DNA from: an uncultured Spirochaetaceae bacterium
GTDB lineage: Bacteria > Spirochaetota > Spirochaetia > Treponematales > Treponemataceae
DNA: 64,000 nt
Direction of reading: 5' to 3'
Assembly (NCBI GenBank): GCA_902778325.1
Contig: CACYWZ010000008.1
Coordinates: 1-64,000, forward strand
Shown here piece by piece: positions 15,232 through 24,077 of this stretch. A program made the translations under genes and the position numbers. How positions within the stretch are numbered: position 1 is the stretch's first letter; each line of letters starts with the position of its first letter. The notes beneath the pieces were generated by a model that saw nothing but the letters and a program-made list of their open reading frames with translations, was not told the origin of the DNA and made no database searches.

Positions 15232-16806
15232 TCAAATTGGTGCAGCGTGCACACCGCCAAATACTTTCGTGAAAACGATATGCTTTTCCTTGCACCACTC
15301 CCCGTAAGCATTGTAGGCATCTCCTGTGAGCCTGTTGTTGTGAGGTCCGTAAGCCTGTCGGATATGGAAGTCCGGCGTTACTTCAATGCAGATTTTGTAT
15401 TGATTTTTGAACATCGCATAAACAATCGTCGCGCGCCTTTCCATCACGGCATTGCTGTATCCCCAGCCCACGCAGTTTGACATCTCTGAGCCGATTGTGA
15501 TGAGGTCGTACTCCGTCCGCGCCACATAAAAGCAGTAGCGCTCGCTGTCGGGAACTTCCTCTCTCTCCTTGGTCACGGGGTTCACGCGATAACGCTCTCC
15601 CGCTTTGTACTCCAGAGCCAAAAAGTTCTCTCCAATCGGGAACACCACGTTTTTTGCACTCTCCAATCGAGCAGCGCGGTCTAGTGCAGCACGGGCATTG
15701 AAGTCGTTTCGGATTTGAGCATTATGAGCTGCTTGGCGTCGGAGCAAGAAATTGTGTGTGTAAAGATTAAAGCCCTCACGCATAACCTCCTTTTTCTCGC
15801 GCTCGGTCAAAAGCTCTGAAATTGCAGGATACATAAAAAGCGCATCAGCCGTAATTGCATGCCCATTCAAAGCAGAATACTCAAACGTACGCCGAAGACT
15901 GTTCCACACAGTTCGCTCATCACAAAGTGGCAACAAGTCTTCAACAAACTTCTTGAGCGCATAACGCACGCGATATTCCACTCTGCCCAAGAACGAAATC
16001 GCATGATACTTGAAAAAGTCATAGAAGGCATAACTTGCACTATCGCGGAGAATGTTTGGATTAGTTATCCCCAAATCTTTGACAGCCGCAACGGGAATAA
16101 TCAGCTCGGGCGTTTTTTGATAGAGCTTTCGGAGAGCCTTCGTCGGCTTTAGTCCAAGACTGTCGAACATCTCGTTTTCGGCGTTCGGTGTGTCACCAGA
16201 AGACAGCGAGGAGAAGTCTTTGTCGTAAGGCTGCAATCCCCAATAACGCGAAATCTTGTAGAAATTGACGTTGAACGGAGAGAGCATATAGCCCGAAAGA
16301 ACAGCAAAACCTTTTAGAGCGGAGGAAACAGAAGGTTTTATGCCGAACTGAGCTTTGTATTCATCGCCCATTTCGTCAAGGATTTGTGAAGTCAACTCTT
16401 TGCAAAGCACGCCTTGCATTTCGTCAACCTCAGAAAGAAGCTCTCCGTTTTTGATTAGCCGCTTTCGCTCCAGATTCAGCTCATACTGGCTTTGGAGCAA
16501 CATTCTCTTTTCAGTGGAAACGCCTTGCGAAAACACAACAAAATAATATGTGTTCCCGCGCCGAAATGCCTCGTAACCATAATTGAATACAGTATTATTT
16601 GGCAAAAAAGGCGCAGTGTATTGCTTTTTGCATGCAGAGGTCAGAATGTTGTTCCGAAACGACGCAATCTGCTCCCACTGCTTGTGAACGCGGCAAAACA
16701 CGCTCTGAGCCTTTAGGTTCACTATCGTCGGGAACAGCGAAAGCGGCTCTGTTTCTACTATCTCATATTTGTTAAGTTGATTGTTAAACGCCCAAAATCT
16801 GTTCAT
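15232..16806 (-). CDS. PcfJ-like protein
   Basis: The 524-residue protein carries a C-terminal PcfJ-like domain: MSNCVGWGYSNAV, ATIVYAMFKNQYKICIEV, IRQAYGPHNNRLTG. PcfJ was named from a conjugative plasmid of enterococci; its biochemical role is not known and relatives are frequent in plasmids and islands. The N-terminal two thirds are unfamiliar and rich in aromatic residues. GGAG precedes the ATG. It is the first gene of a four-gene operon whose other products are two unknowns and an HU/DUF4469-like protein. Confidence 0.65.
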   Translation of the reverse strand: MNRFWAFNNQLNKYEIVETEPLSLFPTIVNLKAQSVFCRVHKQWEQIASFRNNILTSACKKQYTAPFLPNNTVFNYGYEAFRRGNTYYFVVFSQGVSTEKRMLLQSQYELNLERKRLIKNGELLSEVDEMQGVLCKELTSQILDEMGDEYKAQFGIKPSVSSALKGFAVLSGYMLSPFNVNFYKISRYWGLQPYDKDFSSLSSGDTPNAENEMFDSLGLKPTKALRKLYQKTPELIIPVAAVKDLGITNPNILRDSASYAFYDFFKYHAISFLGRVEYRVRYALKKFVEDLLPLCDERTVWNSLRRTFEYSALNGHAITADALFMYPAISELLTEREKKEVMREGFNLYTHNFLLRRQAAHNAQIRNDFNARAALDRAARLESAKNVVFPIGENFLALEYKAGERYRVNPVTKEREEVPDSERYCFYVARTEYDLITIGSEMSNCVGWGYSNAVMERRATIVYAMFKNQYKICIEVTPDFHIRQAYGPHNNRLTGDAYNAYGEWCKEKHIVFTKVFGGVHAAPI

Positions 16807-16855
16807 TTTCTCTCCTTTTTTTAAGCGCTTGATTTTTCTTCATGCACCCTGACAT

Positions 16856-16889
16856 ATAATATATTCAGGCAGCGAAAGACGTTTGTCAA
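16856..16889 (-). promoter_or_regulatory. Promoter region of the PcfJ-like operon
   Basis: Minus strand: consensus -35 TTGACA (16889-16884), followed 17-20 bases later by an AT-rich element (GAATATATTATAT, 16866-16854) that offers several -10 hexamers. About 50 bases of leader precede the ATG at 16806. Confidence 0.5.
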
Positions 16890-16939
16890 AATCTTTTTCG
16901 GTTTATGAAAAAGGACACAGGACGTTGAAAAAGAATAAA

Positions 16940-17170
16940 TGCAGATTTTTCTCGTTCGCTGAGCGGCAGGGAAGCAGATATTGAACTAAATTTCGTTTGC
17001 TGAGCCTCAGGGAAGGAAATATTGAACTAAATTTGCTTTGCTGAGCCTCAGGCTTCAATGTACATTTAAGACATCGCTTCGCTGAGAGCCAGCGGTCAAC
17101 GTACATTTAAGACATTCGTTTGCTGTGTGAAATCAAAGGAAATATATTCGATTTCAATGAAAAAAGTGCG
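16940..17170. repeat. Tandem/dispersed repeat block upstream of rny
   Basis: About four units of 40-42 bases, each starting near TTCGCTGAGC, followed by a unique tail (GAAATCAAAGGAAATATATT then CGATTTCAATGAAAA, 17131-17165). The last unit and tail recur almost unchanged at 32996-33073, upstream of prs. The rest of the gap (17171-17367) is AT-rich without a recognisable gene. Confidence 0.85.
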
Positions 17171-17367
17171 TCTTTCTTGGCAAAAATAATATGTTGGCGC
17201 ATCGCGTGTGTGTCATGCGTGTGTCATGCTGAAAAAAAGTTCGCAAATGGCAAACGCATACCTTTTTTAACACAGCCAAAAAAGACAAGCACGAAATGAT
17301 AAAAAACGACTAACAGAATATTTTGAGCATTACACAGTTTTCGCCGTTATCGCGTCCAAAATTGCGT

Positions 17368-17396
17368 TTGACAATCCTTGTCAGTTAGGATAGTAT
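17368..17396 (+). promoter_or_regulatory. Promoter of rny
   Basis: -35 TTGACA (17368-17373), 17-base spacer, -10 TAGTAT (17391-17396). The leader to the ATG is about 30 bases and contains CAGGAG. Confidence 0.7.
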
Positions 17397-17433
17397 TATA
17401 TGAACACTTTTCTATTACAGGAGCTAAAAAACA

Positions 17434-18975
17434 ATGCAAATGGTATTGTATTTCGCGCTCCCTGTCGTGGGAATCGTTCTTGGATGGACTATTCGCTGGC
17501 TGTATGCCAGATTTCAACTCTCTGCAGCAGAACAAAAAGCAGAACGTGTAAAGCAGGATGCAGTAAAAGACGCAGAAGCTCAGAAAAAAGAGATTATACT
17601 AGAAGCGAAAGATGAACTCATTCGGGAACGGAACCAGCAGGAGCGGGAAAACCGGGAACGCAGAACAGAGTTGCAGCGCTACGAAAGTCGCGTAAGCAAA
17701 AAAGAAGAACTGTTGGACAAACGAAGCCAAGAGTTAACAGCTGAGTTTGAGCAAAAAGAAAAAGAGTATGCTGAGCGTGAAGCGGCGATGACAAAAAAAG
17801 AAGTCGCACTTGCTACTCAAGAGGAAACATACAGGCGTGAATTGGAGCGGATTTCAGGGCTTACACAACAAGAAGCAAAGAACTTGATTATCCAGAATCT
17901 TGAAAACGATGCACGCCACGATGCTCAGGCACTTTTGAACAAAATTGACCAAGAAGCGCAGTTAAACGCAGAGAAAAAGGCACGCGACATTCTTGTAACA
18001 ACGATTCAGCGCCTTGCAACTGAAACTACCAGTGACATCACGGTAACAACGGTTTCGCTTCCATCTGATGAGATGAAGGGACGCATTATCGGACGCGAAG
18101 GTCGCAATATCCGAACGCTTGAGACACTCACAGGCGTTGATATTATCATTGACGATACACCAGAAGCGGTTGTCATCAGTTGCTTTGACCCAGTGCGAAA
18201 AGAAATCGCGAAAGAGTCGCTTGAGCGTCTTGTTACCGATGGTAGAATCCACCCAGCGCGCATTGAAGAAATCGTGCAGAAGGTAACGAGAGAGATTCAG
18301 CAAAAGATTTACGAGGAAGGCGAGAAAGCGCTTTTCGACCTCGGAATCCACAATATGAGCCAAGAGGGAGTCCGCGCTATTGGACGCCTTTATTTCAGAA
18401 CGAGTTACGGTCAGAATGTTTTGACACACTCAAAAGAAGTGGCTCTTTTGGCGGGAATTCTTGCAAGCGAAATTGGTGCAAACCGCGAACTTGCAAAGCG
18501 TGCGGCAGTGCTTCACGATATCGGAAAGGGCGCTGAAAACGACAGCGACCAGAACCACGCAGAAGTGGGAGCTGAAATGGCGCGAAAGATGGGCGAAGAC
18601 CCTAAGATTATCAACGCGATTGCAGCACACCACAACGATGTCGAGCCGCAGTCAATCGAAGCGGTTCTCGTTCAGATTGCTGATGCGATTTCGGCTTCAA
18701 GACCTGGCGCAAGACGCGAAACGGTGGACAACTACATCAAGCGTCTTGAGAATCTTGAGGAAACAGCGGAGAAGTTCACAGGCGTTGAAAAGGCGTATGC
18801 AATTCAGGCCGGAAGAGAACTTCGTATTTTGGTTAACAATGAAAAAATACGCGACAGCGAAGTCAAAGATTTGGCAAAGCAGATTGCAAAACAGATTGAA
18901 ACTGACTTGCGATACCCTGGCAGAATAAAATTGACAATGATTCGTGAAACCCGTATCATAGAATACGCGAGATAA
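17434..18975 (+). CDS. rny: Ribonuclease Y
   Basis: RNase Y is a membrane-anchored endoribonuclease that starts mRNA decay. The 513-residue protein has an N-terminal membrane helix (about 3-22), a long charged coiled coil (about 30-190), a KH domain with GRIIGREGRNIR near 210 and an HD domain with AVLHDIGKG near 360. Length and layout match the family. CAGGAG lies 10 bases before the ATG. It is followed by a terminator at 18983-19012, so it is transcribed alone. Confidence 0.96.
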   Translation: MQMVLYFALPVVGIVLGWTIRWLYARFQLSAAEQKAERVKQDAVKDAEAQKKEIILEAKDELIRERNQQERENRERRTELQRYESRVSKKEELLDKRSQELTAEFEQKEKEYAEREAAMTKKEVALATQEETYRRELERISGLTQQEAKNLIIQNLENDARHDAQALLNKIDQEAQLNAEKKARDILVTTIQRLATETTSDITVTTVSLPSDEMKGRIIGREGRNIRTLETLTGVDIIIDDTPEAVVISCFDPVRKEIAKESLERLVTDGRIHPARIEEIVQKVTREIQQKIYEEGEKALFDLGIHNMSQEGVRAIGRLYFRTSYGQNVLTHSKEVALLAGILASEIGANRELAKRAAVLHDIGKGAENDSDQNHAEVGAEMARKMGEDPKIINAIAAHHNDVEPQSIEAVLVQIADAISASRPGARRETVDNYIKRLENLEETAEKFTGVEKAYAIQAGRELRILVNNEKIRDSEVKDLAKQIAKQIETDLRYPGRIKLTMIRETRIIEYAR

Positions 18976-18982
18976 AGTATAG

Positions 18983-19012
18983 AACAGCCTTCTATTTTGG
19001 AGGCTGTTTTTT
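18983..19012 (+). terminator. Terminator of rny
   Basis: AACAGCC pairs with GGCTGTT across a 12-base loop, and a run of T follows. It begins 8 bases after the rny stop. Confidence 0.85.
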
Positions 19013-19030
19013 ATTTTGGGAGAGGAGACT

Positions 19031-19651
19031 ATGGAGAATTGCCAGATTTTTATTGATGCAGAATATCTTTTGCAGAGTCTGAAATGGCTTTGCGGCAAAA
19101 GCAAAGAAAAGATTGTCAAAAAAGAAGATTTCAAATGGCAAAATTTTGTCTCTCACATACTGAACGGCAGGAAATCAGAAAAACTTTTTTACTACACAGC
19201 ACGGCTCGACGAGAAAGAAAACAAAGCGACATTCGATATGCAGACGAAGTTTCTGAAAAACATCGAGACGCAACTGTCCGCTTACAACATAAAAATGCGC
19301 TTGGGACACATGATAAAAATCAAAATCAAGACGCAGAAAACTTGGCGGGAGCAACGCGAAAAGCGCGATTTTACGCCCTCATACACTTGGGGACAAAAGG
19401 GAATAGACACAAAAATAATTCTTGATATGGCAAAAGCGGCTTTTGAAAACGAAGGCAATCTGAGTGTGATTCTTGTTTCGGGCGATGAGGATTTTTCAGA
19501 CGTCCTCAAACTCCTGAAAGAAAAGGGCGTGAGAACACAGCTCATCACGTTCAGCCGAAACGACAGCAAATTATCAAATATCCTCAAAAACACTGTCGAT
19601 GAGTGCAAAGAGTTCGATTATCAAGACTGCCTGAAAAACAATTTCCTGTGA
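19031..19651 (+). CDS. NYN-domain (LabA/DUF88-type) putative RNase
   Basis: A 206-residue protein with NYN/PIN-like landmarks: an N-terminal acidic residue in IFIDAEYL (residues 6-13), KGIDTKIILDMAKAAF near 130 and the VILVSGDEDFSDVLKLLKEKG block near 150-170. These Asp residues form a metal site in NYN nucleases. The start at 19031 has GGAGAGGAG ahead. It stands alone downstream of the rny terminator. The RNA target is unknown. Confidence 0.85.
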   Translation: MENCQIFIDAEYLLQSLKWLCGKSKEKIVKKEDFKWQNFVSHILNGRKSEKLFYYTARLDEKENKATFDMQTKFLKNIETQLSAYNIKMRLGHMIKIKIKTQKTWREQREKRDFTPSYTWGQKGIDTKIILDMAKAAFENEGNLSVILVSGDEDFSDVLKLLKEKGVRTQLITFSRNDSKLSNILKNTVDECKEFDYQDCLKNNFL

Positions 19652-19730
19652 TTTTCCATTCTTCAAAAACACTTTCCCCATTTTGGGCAAAGTCAATTTC
19701 ACTCGCAAAAGATTTTTTTAGCGAAAAAAA

Positions 19731-19759
19731 TTGCTAATATGCGATTTTGCACTTATCAT
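19731..19759 (+). promoter_or_regulatory. Promoter of the solute-binding lipoprotein/chemoreceptor operon
   Basis: -35 TTGCTA (19731-19736), 17-base spacer, -10 TATCAT (19754-19759). About 50 bases of leader follow. Confidence 0.55.
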
Positions 19760-19814
19760 AAATATATGTACGTTCGTACACGCAACGCTTTTTATCTTTC
19801 GGAGAAGAATCCAA

Positions 19815-21359
19815 ATGAAAAGAAAATTTACTGCAAAACTTTGTTCTGCATTATCTTTGCTCTTGCTTTTCTCATGTTCAAAAAATCAAGAAAAAAAAAT
19901 CCTCGATGATGTTAAAAACCACCACGTCATCATAACTTATCTCACAACAGGCAACAAGCCAAGCGATTCTGGAACATCTGAAATGCTCGAAAAGCTCAAC
20001 GCGAGGCTCACACAGCTGGTGAACGCGGAGCTTGAGATTTACTACATTCCGTGGAGCAACTACCAGACAAACTACAACCTCAAGCTCGCCGAAAAGGACG
20101 GCTCTGTGGACTTAATCGGCACTGCGACGGACTGGCTCGACGCATGGAAAAACGCAAGTCTCGGGAACTTCCTTGCGATGTCGGACGATATGCTTAAAAC
20201 TTACGCGCCAAAGACATGGGAAAGCGTGTCTGAGGCGCACTGGAATGTTTGCCGTATGAACGGCGACATTTATATGATGCCGGAAGACCACTTCACGCAA
20301 TGGACAAACCACGGTTTTATGTACCGCACGGACTGGGCGAAAGAGGCGGGATTGAACGGCGTTCACAGCTGGGAAGACTTGACGAAATATCTTTATTACG
20401 TCAGGGACAACAAACCTGTGCTTGCTCCGTGGAACTCTGACGGCGGCTCAAGCACTTATCAGGCCGACGGCTACATTCGCTCAAAAAGCGATTATGTTGT
20501 CGCAAACGGCATCACTTCAACAAATATGTTCGGAGCGCGAAAGAGCAATCTTCGAAAGCTCTACTCGCCGTTCCTTGAGGGCAACGAACTCGTGCAGTAC
20601 GCAAAACTTATGCGCGAATGGAACGAAGCGGGATTTTGGGTCAAGGACGTTTTGGACCGGAACCGCCTTGTCGACAACCGCACTGACTTCACGGTCGGTC
20701 TCACGGGTGTTGAGCAGCACCACAGCCAGACTTGGTACAGCAATGTTTATATGAGGGTCAAGAACAACATTCCGGGAGCAGATTCGGGCTTCTTCTGGTT
20801 CGGAGAGGAATCGCAGAACATTGTCGCCGACACAATCACTCACGGAGCAATGGCGATTTCGGCGGCTTCAAAGCACCCTGAGCGCGCTCTTATGGTCTAT
20901 GACCTTCTCAGAAACGACAAGGAATGTTATGAGCTTATCAATTACGGAATTGAGGGCAAGCAGTTCAGAATCAATTCGTCAGGCTACCGCGAGAATGTTC
21001 CAGGGTCTTTTGGCATCGACACGAACTATTGGTGGGGACGAAACGACGACCTCGAAATCCGCGACACATCGACGGACTGGAAAGTGTTTGACGAGCTCAA
21101 CGCGACATACAACAAATACAAAATTGACTATCCGTTCAGCCAAATCGTCTGGGATTTGTCAAAAGTCAGCTCAGAGCTTGACGCTGTGACAAGCGTTCAC
21201 GGTCAGTACATGGGCAATATCTGCTATGGTCAAATAGAAGACGTTGAAGCCTATGTCGCACAGTTCAGAAACGACCTTCGCAAAGCGGGAATCGAGAAGC
21301 TCATCAATGAGTTCCAAAGACAGTTGGACGATTTCTATTCTAGTTCCAGCAAAAAATAA
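19815..21359 (+). CDS. Extracellular sugar-type solute-binding lipoprotein (DUF3502-type)
   Basis: The 514-residue protein has a lipoprotein signal (LLLLFSC, acylated Cys at about 18). It looks like a cluster-B/carbohydrate solute-binding protein: MLEKLNARLTQLVNAELEI near 40, a bilobal middle, and a C-terminal DUF3502-like segment (GQIEDVEAYVAQFRNDLRKA, FQRQLDDFY). GGAGAAG lies 8 bases ahead of the ATG. No ABC permease is adjacent. Instead a chemoreceptor gene follows after 15 bases, so this protein may deliver ligand to the receptor and not, or not only, to a transporter. Confidence 0.85.
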   Translation: MKRKFTAKLCSALSLLLLFSCSKNQEKKILDDVKNHHVIITYLTTGNKPSDSGTSEMLEKLNARLTQLVNAELEIYYIPWSNYQTNYNLKLAEKDGSVDLIGTATDWLDAWKNASLGNFLAMSDDMLKTYAPKTWESVSEAHWNVCRMNGDIYMMPEDHFTQWTNHGFMYRTDWAKEAGLNGVHSWEDLTKYLYYVRDNKPVLAPWNSDGGSSTYQADGYIRSKSDYVVANGITSTNMFGARKSNLRKLYSPFLEGNELVQYAKLMREWNEAGFWVKDVLDRNRLVDNRTDFTVGLTGVEQHHSQTWYSNVYMRVKNNIPGADSGFFWFGEESQNIVADTITHGAMAISAASKHPERALMVYDLLRNDKECYELINYGIEGKQFRINSSGYRENVPGSFGIDTNYWWGRNDDLEIRDTSTDWKVFDELNATYNKYKIDYPFSQIVWDLSKVSSELDAVTSVHGQYMGNICYGQIEDVEAYVAQFRNDLRKAGIEKLINEFQRQLDDFYSSSSKK

Positions 21360-21374
21360 CAAAAGGAAAACACT

Positions 21375-23471
21375 ATGGACAAACAAGCACGCAAATCAAG
21401 CCTTATCAGCGTTATTATCACAACGATTGCAGTCGTCTTTATTTTCCTTTCTGGAATCCAGATGCTGCTCGTTTCGATTTTCACAAACAAATCAACAAGC
21501 CAGAGCTATGGCGAAAACTGTACCGAAATCGCCAAAGCATACTCGACGATGCTCACAAGCCGCATGAACATGTATTTCCGCGAAATCCGCTATTACGTCG
21601 ATTCAGACGTAACGCAGTCGATGGACATCGAGAAAATCATCGAGTGGATGTGCGCAAAGAACGACAGAAAGAGCGCCAACATTGACGCGATGTACTTTTG
21701 CACGCTCGACGGCAAGGCTTATCGCGACGACCGCACGGTCAGAGACTTCAGCAACGAAGAGTTTTTCAAGGCGATTGCAATCGACGGAAACTATGAATAC
21801 GTCAGCAATCCAAAGATGGACGAAGTTATCAAAAAGCCAGTCTTCTACGTCGCTCACGTCGTTATCGTGAACGAAAAGAAACTCGGCATTTTCGCAGGCG
21901 TTTATCCGTTAAGCTCAATCCAGAAAATCGTGAGCAACACAGAGCTCGGCGAAACTGGAAGCGCGTGGCTCTTGTCAGGCGACGGCAAAGTCATTATGTA
22001 TCCAGAACCGGGCTACACGATGAAAACCAACTTCCTCAAAGACCTTTCAAGCGACCACGCCGACATGAGGCAAATAGTGAACAACATGGTTGCAAGAAAA
22101 ACAGGCTCAGGCTGGATAAAATCGCTTTCGACGGGCAAGAAGCAGTATGTGACTTACGTTCCTGTGCACAACACGCCTTGGAGTTTGGGCTTCAACATCG
22201 CAGAAAGCCAGATTTATTCAGCAGGACACGCAATCCGAAACATCATGCTCATCTCGTTCGGCGTTATCGCGATTGTTCTTCCTGCAATAACAGCTCTCGT
22301 TCTTTTCAACCTCCTCAATCCGCTGAAAAAGGTCGAAAAGGCAATCGACGAAATCGCTTCGGGAAACGCGAACCTCACAAAGCGCATCACAGTTTCATCG
22401 AACAACGAAATCGGAACGATTGTTTTGGGCTTCAACAAGTTCACCGAAAAGTTGCAGTCAATCGTCTCGGAGCTAAAAAAATCGCAAGTGACGCTTTCAA
22501 AAGCAGGCGAAATACTTTCGGAGACAACAGACAACTCCGCAAACGCAATCGAAAGCATCAAGAACAGCATTGTCGAGACGACATCTGGCATCAATGAACA
22601 GACAAACGGCATCACCGACACCTCCGCCGCCGTAAACGAAATCGCTGCTAACATAAACGCCCTTGAAAAGATGATTACAACGCAGTCTTCGGGCGTCACA
22701 GAAGCCTCCAGCGCCGTCGAAGAGATGATTGGCAACATCGACAGCGTCAACAACACCGTCGAAAAGATGGTCGGCTCTTTCAATATCCTTGCAGACAGCG
22801 CGAAAGACGGCTATCAAAAGCAGTCCGACGTCAACAAGATGATTTTGAAAATCGAGGAAGACTCAAAGCTGCTTCTTGAAGCAAACGCAATCATCGCAAA
22901 CATCGCCGCGCAGACGAATATGCTCGCTATGAACGCCGCAATCGAAGCCGCGCACGCAGGGGAGGCGGGAAAAGGCTTCTCGGTCGTTTCAGACGAAATC
23001 CGAAAACTTAGCGAGAACTCGTCTTTGCAGTCCCGCTCAATCGGAGAGCGACTTTCGAGAATCAGAAACTCAATCGAGAACGTCGTTTCCGCCTCAAAGC
23101 AGACGAGCGCCGCGTTCAACACCGTCACAAACGGCATCAAGGACACCGACGAGCTCGTTCAGCTTATCTTGAACGCGATGAAAGAGCAAAAGCAAGGCTC
23201 AAAGCAGATTATCGAAACGCTCCACACGATGAACAACAGCACATTTGAAGTCACAACCGCCTCAAAAGAGATGTCAGAAGGCAACAGCCTTATCCTTGAG
23301 CGCGTCGGAAACCTCAAATCGAGCGCGACAAAAATGCAGGACTTCATCAACTCAATGGAAGAAAAAGCCGAACTCATCGACAAGAGCAGCTCCGAGCTGA
23401 TTGACATTTCAACAAAGGTCAGCGACACAATCAGCCAAATCGGCTCTCAAATCGACCAGTTCGAAGTCTAA
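21375..23471 (+). CDS. Methyl-accepting chemotaxis protein with dCache-like sensor
   Basis: The 698-residue protein has TM1 (about 12-35), a periplasmic dCache-like domain (about 40-285; [19 protein letters not shown] and [13 protein letters not shown] are typical) and TM2 (about 290-312). A HAMP domain follows (about 313-370) and then a long cytoplasmic signalling coiled coil whose tip reads [20 protein letters not shown]. It passes signals to CheA/CheW; CheR and CheB (4615-6904) would adapt it. It is cotranscribed with the solute-binding lipoprotein just upstream. A 21-bp repeat array starts 8 bases after the stop. Confidence 0.93.
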   Translation: MDKQARKSSLISVIITTIAVVFIFLSGIQMLLVSIFTNKSTSQSYGENCTEIAKAYSTMLTSRMNMYFREIRYYVDSDVTQSMDIEKIIEWMCAKNDRKSANIDAMYFCTLDGKAYRDDRTVRDFSNEEFFKAIAIDGNYEYVSNPKMDEVIKKPVFYVAHVVIVNEKKLGIFAGVYPLSSIQKIVSNTELGETGSAWLLSGDGKVIMYPEPGYTMKTNFLKDLSSDHADMRQIVNNMVARKTGSGWIKSLSTGKKQYVTYVPVHNTPWSLGFNIAESQIYSAGHAIRNIMLISFGVIAIVLPAITALVLFNLLNPLKKVEKAIDEIASGNANLTKRITVSSNNEIGTIVLGFNKFTEKLQSIVSELKKSQVTLSKAGEILSETTDNSANAIESIKNSIVETTSGINEQTNGITDTSAAVNEIAANINALEKMITTQSSGVTEASSAVEEMIGNIDSVNNTVEKMVGSFNILADSAKDGYQKQSDVNKMILKIEEDSKLLLEANAIIANIAAQTNMLAMNAAIEAAHAGEAGKGFSVVSDEIRKLSENSSLQSRSIGERLSRIRNSIENVVSASKQTSAAFNTVTNGIKDTDELVQLILNAMKEQKQGSKQIIETLHTMNNSTFEVTTASKEMSEGNSLILERVGNLKSSATKMQDFINSMEEKAELIDKSSSELIDISTKVSDTISQIGSQIDQFEV

Positions 23472-23478
23472 TCCCAGA

Positions 23479-23660
23479 ATGTCAAGGAAACTCTCCTTGA
23501 CATCAAGGAACTCTTCCTTAATGTCAAGGAACTTCTCCTTAACGTCGAGGAACTTCTCCTTAACATCAAGGAACTCTTCCTTAACGTCGAGGAACTCTTC
23601 CTTAAGGTCGAGGAAACTCTCCTTAAGGTCAAGGAACTCTTCCTTAACATCAAGGAGAGG
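23479..23660. repeat. 21-bp tandem palindromic array, 8 full units plus part
   Basis: Units such as AACGTCGAGGAACTCTTCCTT repeat at exactly 21 bases. Each contains AAGGAA...TTCCTT arms or GAGGAA variants, so every unit can form a small hairpin. Because 21 is a multiple of 3 the array stays open in several frames (heptads such as SLTSRNS), but nothing supports translation. It separates the convergent receptor and DUF3237-like genes. Confidence 0.95.
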
Positions 23661-23672
23661 AAAAAGAGAAAA

Positions 23673-24068
23673 TCAATCTTTGAAAATCTTTACGAGAACG
23701 CCGTTTTCTTTTGGCTCAACAGACGAAGAAAGGCGTGAGGATTCCAAAAAGCGAAGGGCGGCGCTGTCGGTTGTGATTGACGGAAAGCCGCCCTTTTCGC
23801 TGACATTGTTCTCGATGAAGATGCGGCATCTTTTGCCCTCAAAATCCTCGCCCTCAAGCATGTAGCGGGCAGAAAGAGAGCCTTTCAGGACGTTTCCGCT
23901 CTCGTCTTTCGGGTATTTTTGCGTGTCAACGCCAGAGCCGACGACTTTTCCCGAAAAATACTTGCCGCGCGCGCTTGCGTCAAAGCCGACCATGACGACT
24001 TTTTGCTTTTCGCCTTCAACATCGAGGGCGCTCAAAACGTTCACATCAATTTCCAAAATGAGTTCCAT
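23673..24068 (-). CDS. DUF3237-like protein
   Basis: A 131-residue protein with the DUF3237-type pattern: an N-terminal strand MELILEIDV, GSGVDTQKYPKD near 45, LSARYMLEGED near 66 and CRIFIENN near 80. The family is a small beta-barrel of unknown function. It lies 9 bases after the RACo-like gene on the same strand and is probably cotranscribed. Its stop is close to the 21-bp repeat array. Confidence 0.6.
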   Translation of the reverse strand: MELILEIDVNVLSALDVEGEKQKVVMVGFDASARGKYFSGKVVGSGVDTQKYPKDESGNVLKGSLSARYMLEGEDFEGKRCRIFIENNVSEKGGFPSITTDSAALRFLESSRLSSSVEPKENGVLVKIFKD

Positions 24069-24077
24069 TCAATTCTC

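Noticed and set aside
23401..23865. A 154-codon frame across the 21-bp array with SLTSRNS repeats
   Set aside because: It exists only because 21 is a multiple of 3; it overlaps the end of the receptor gene and the opposing DUF3237-like gene.
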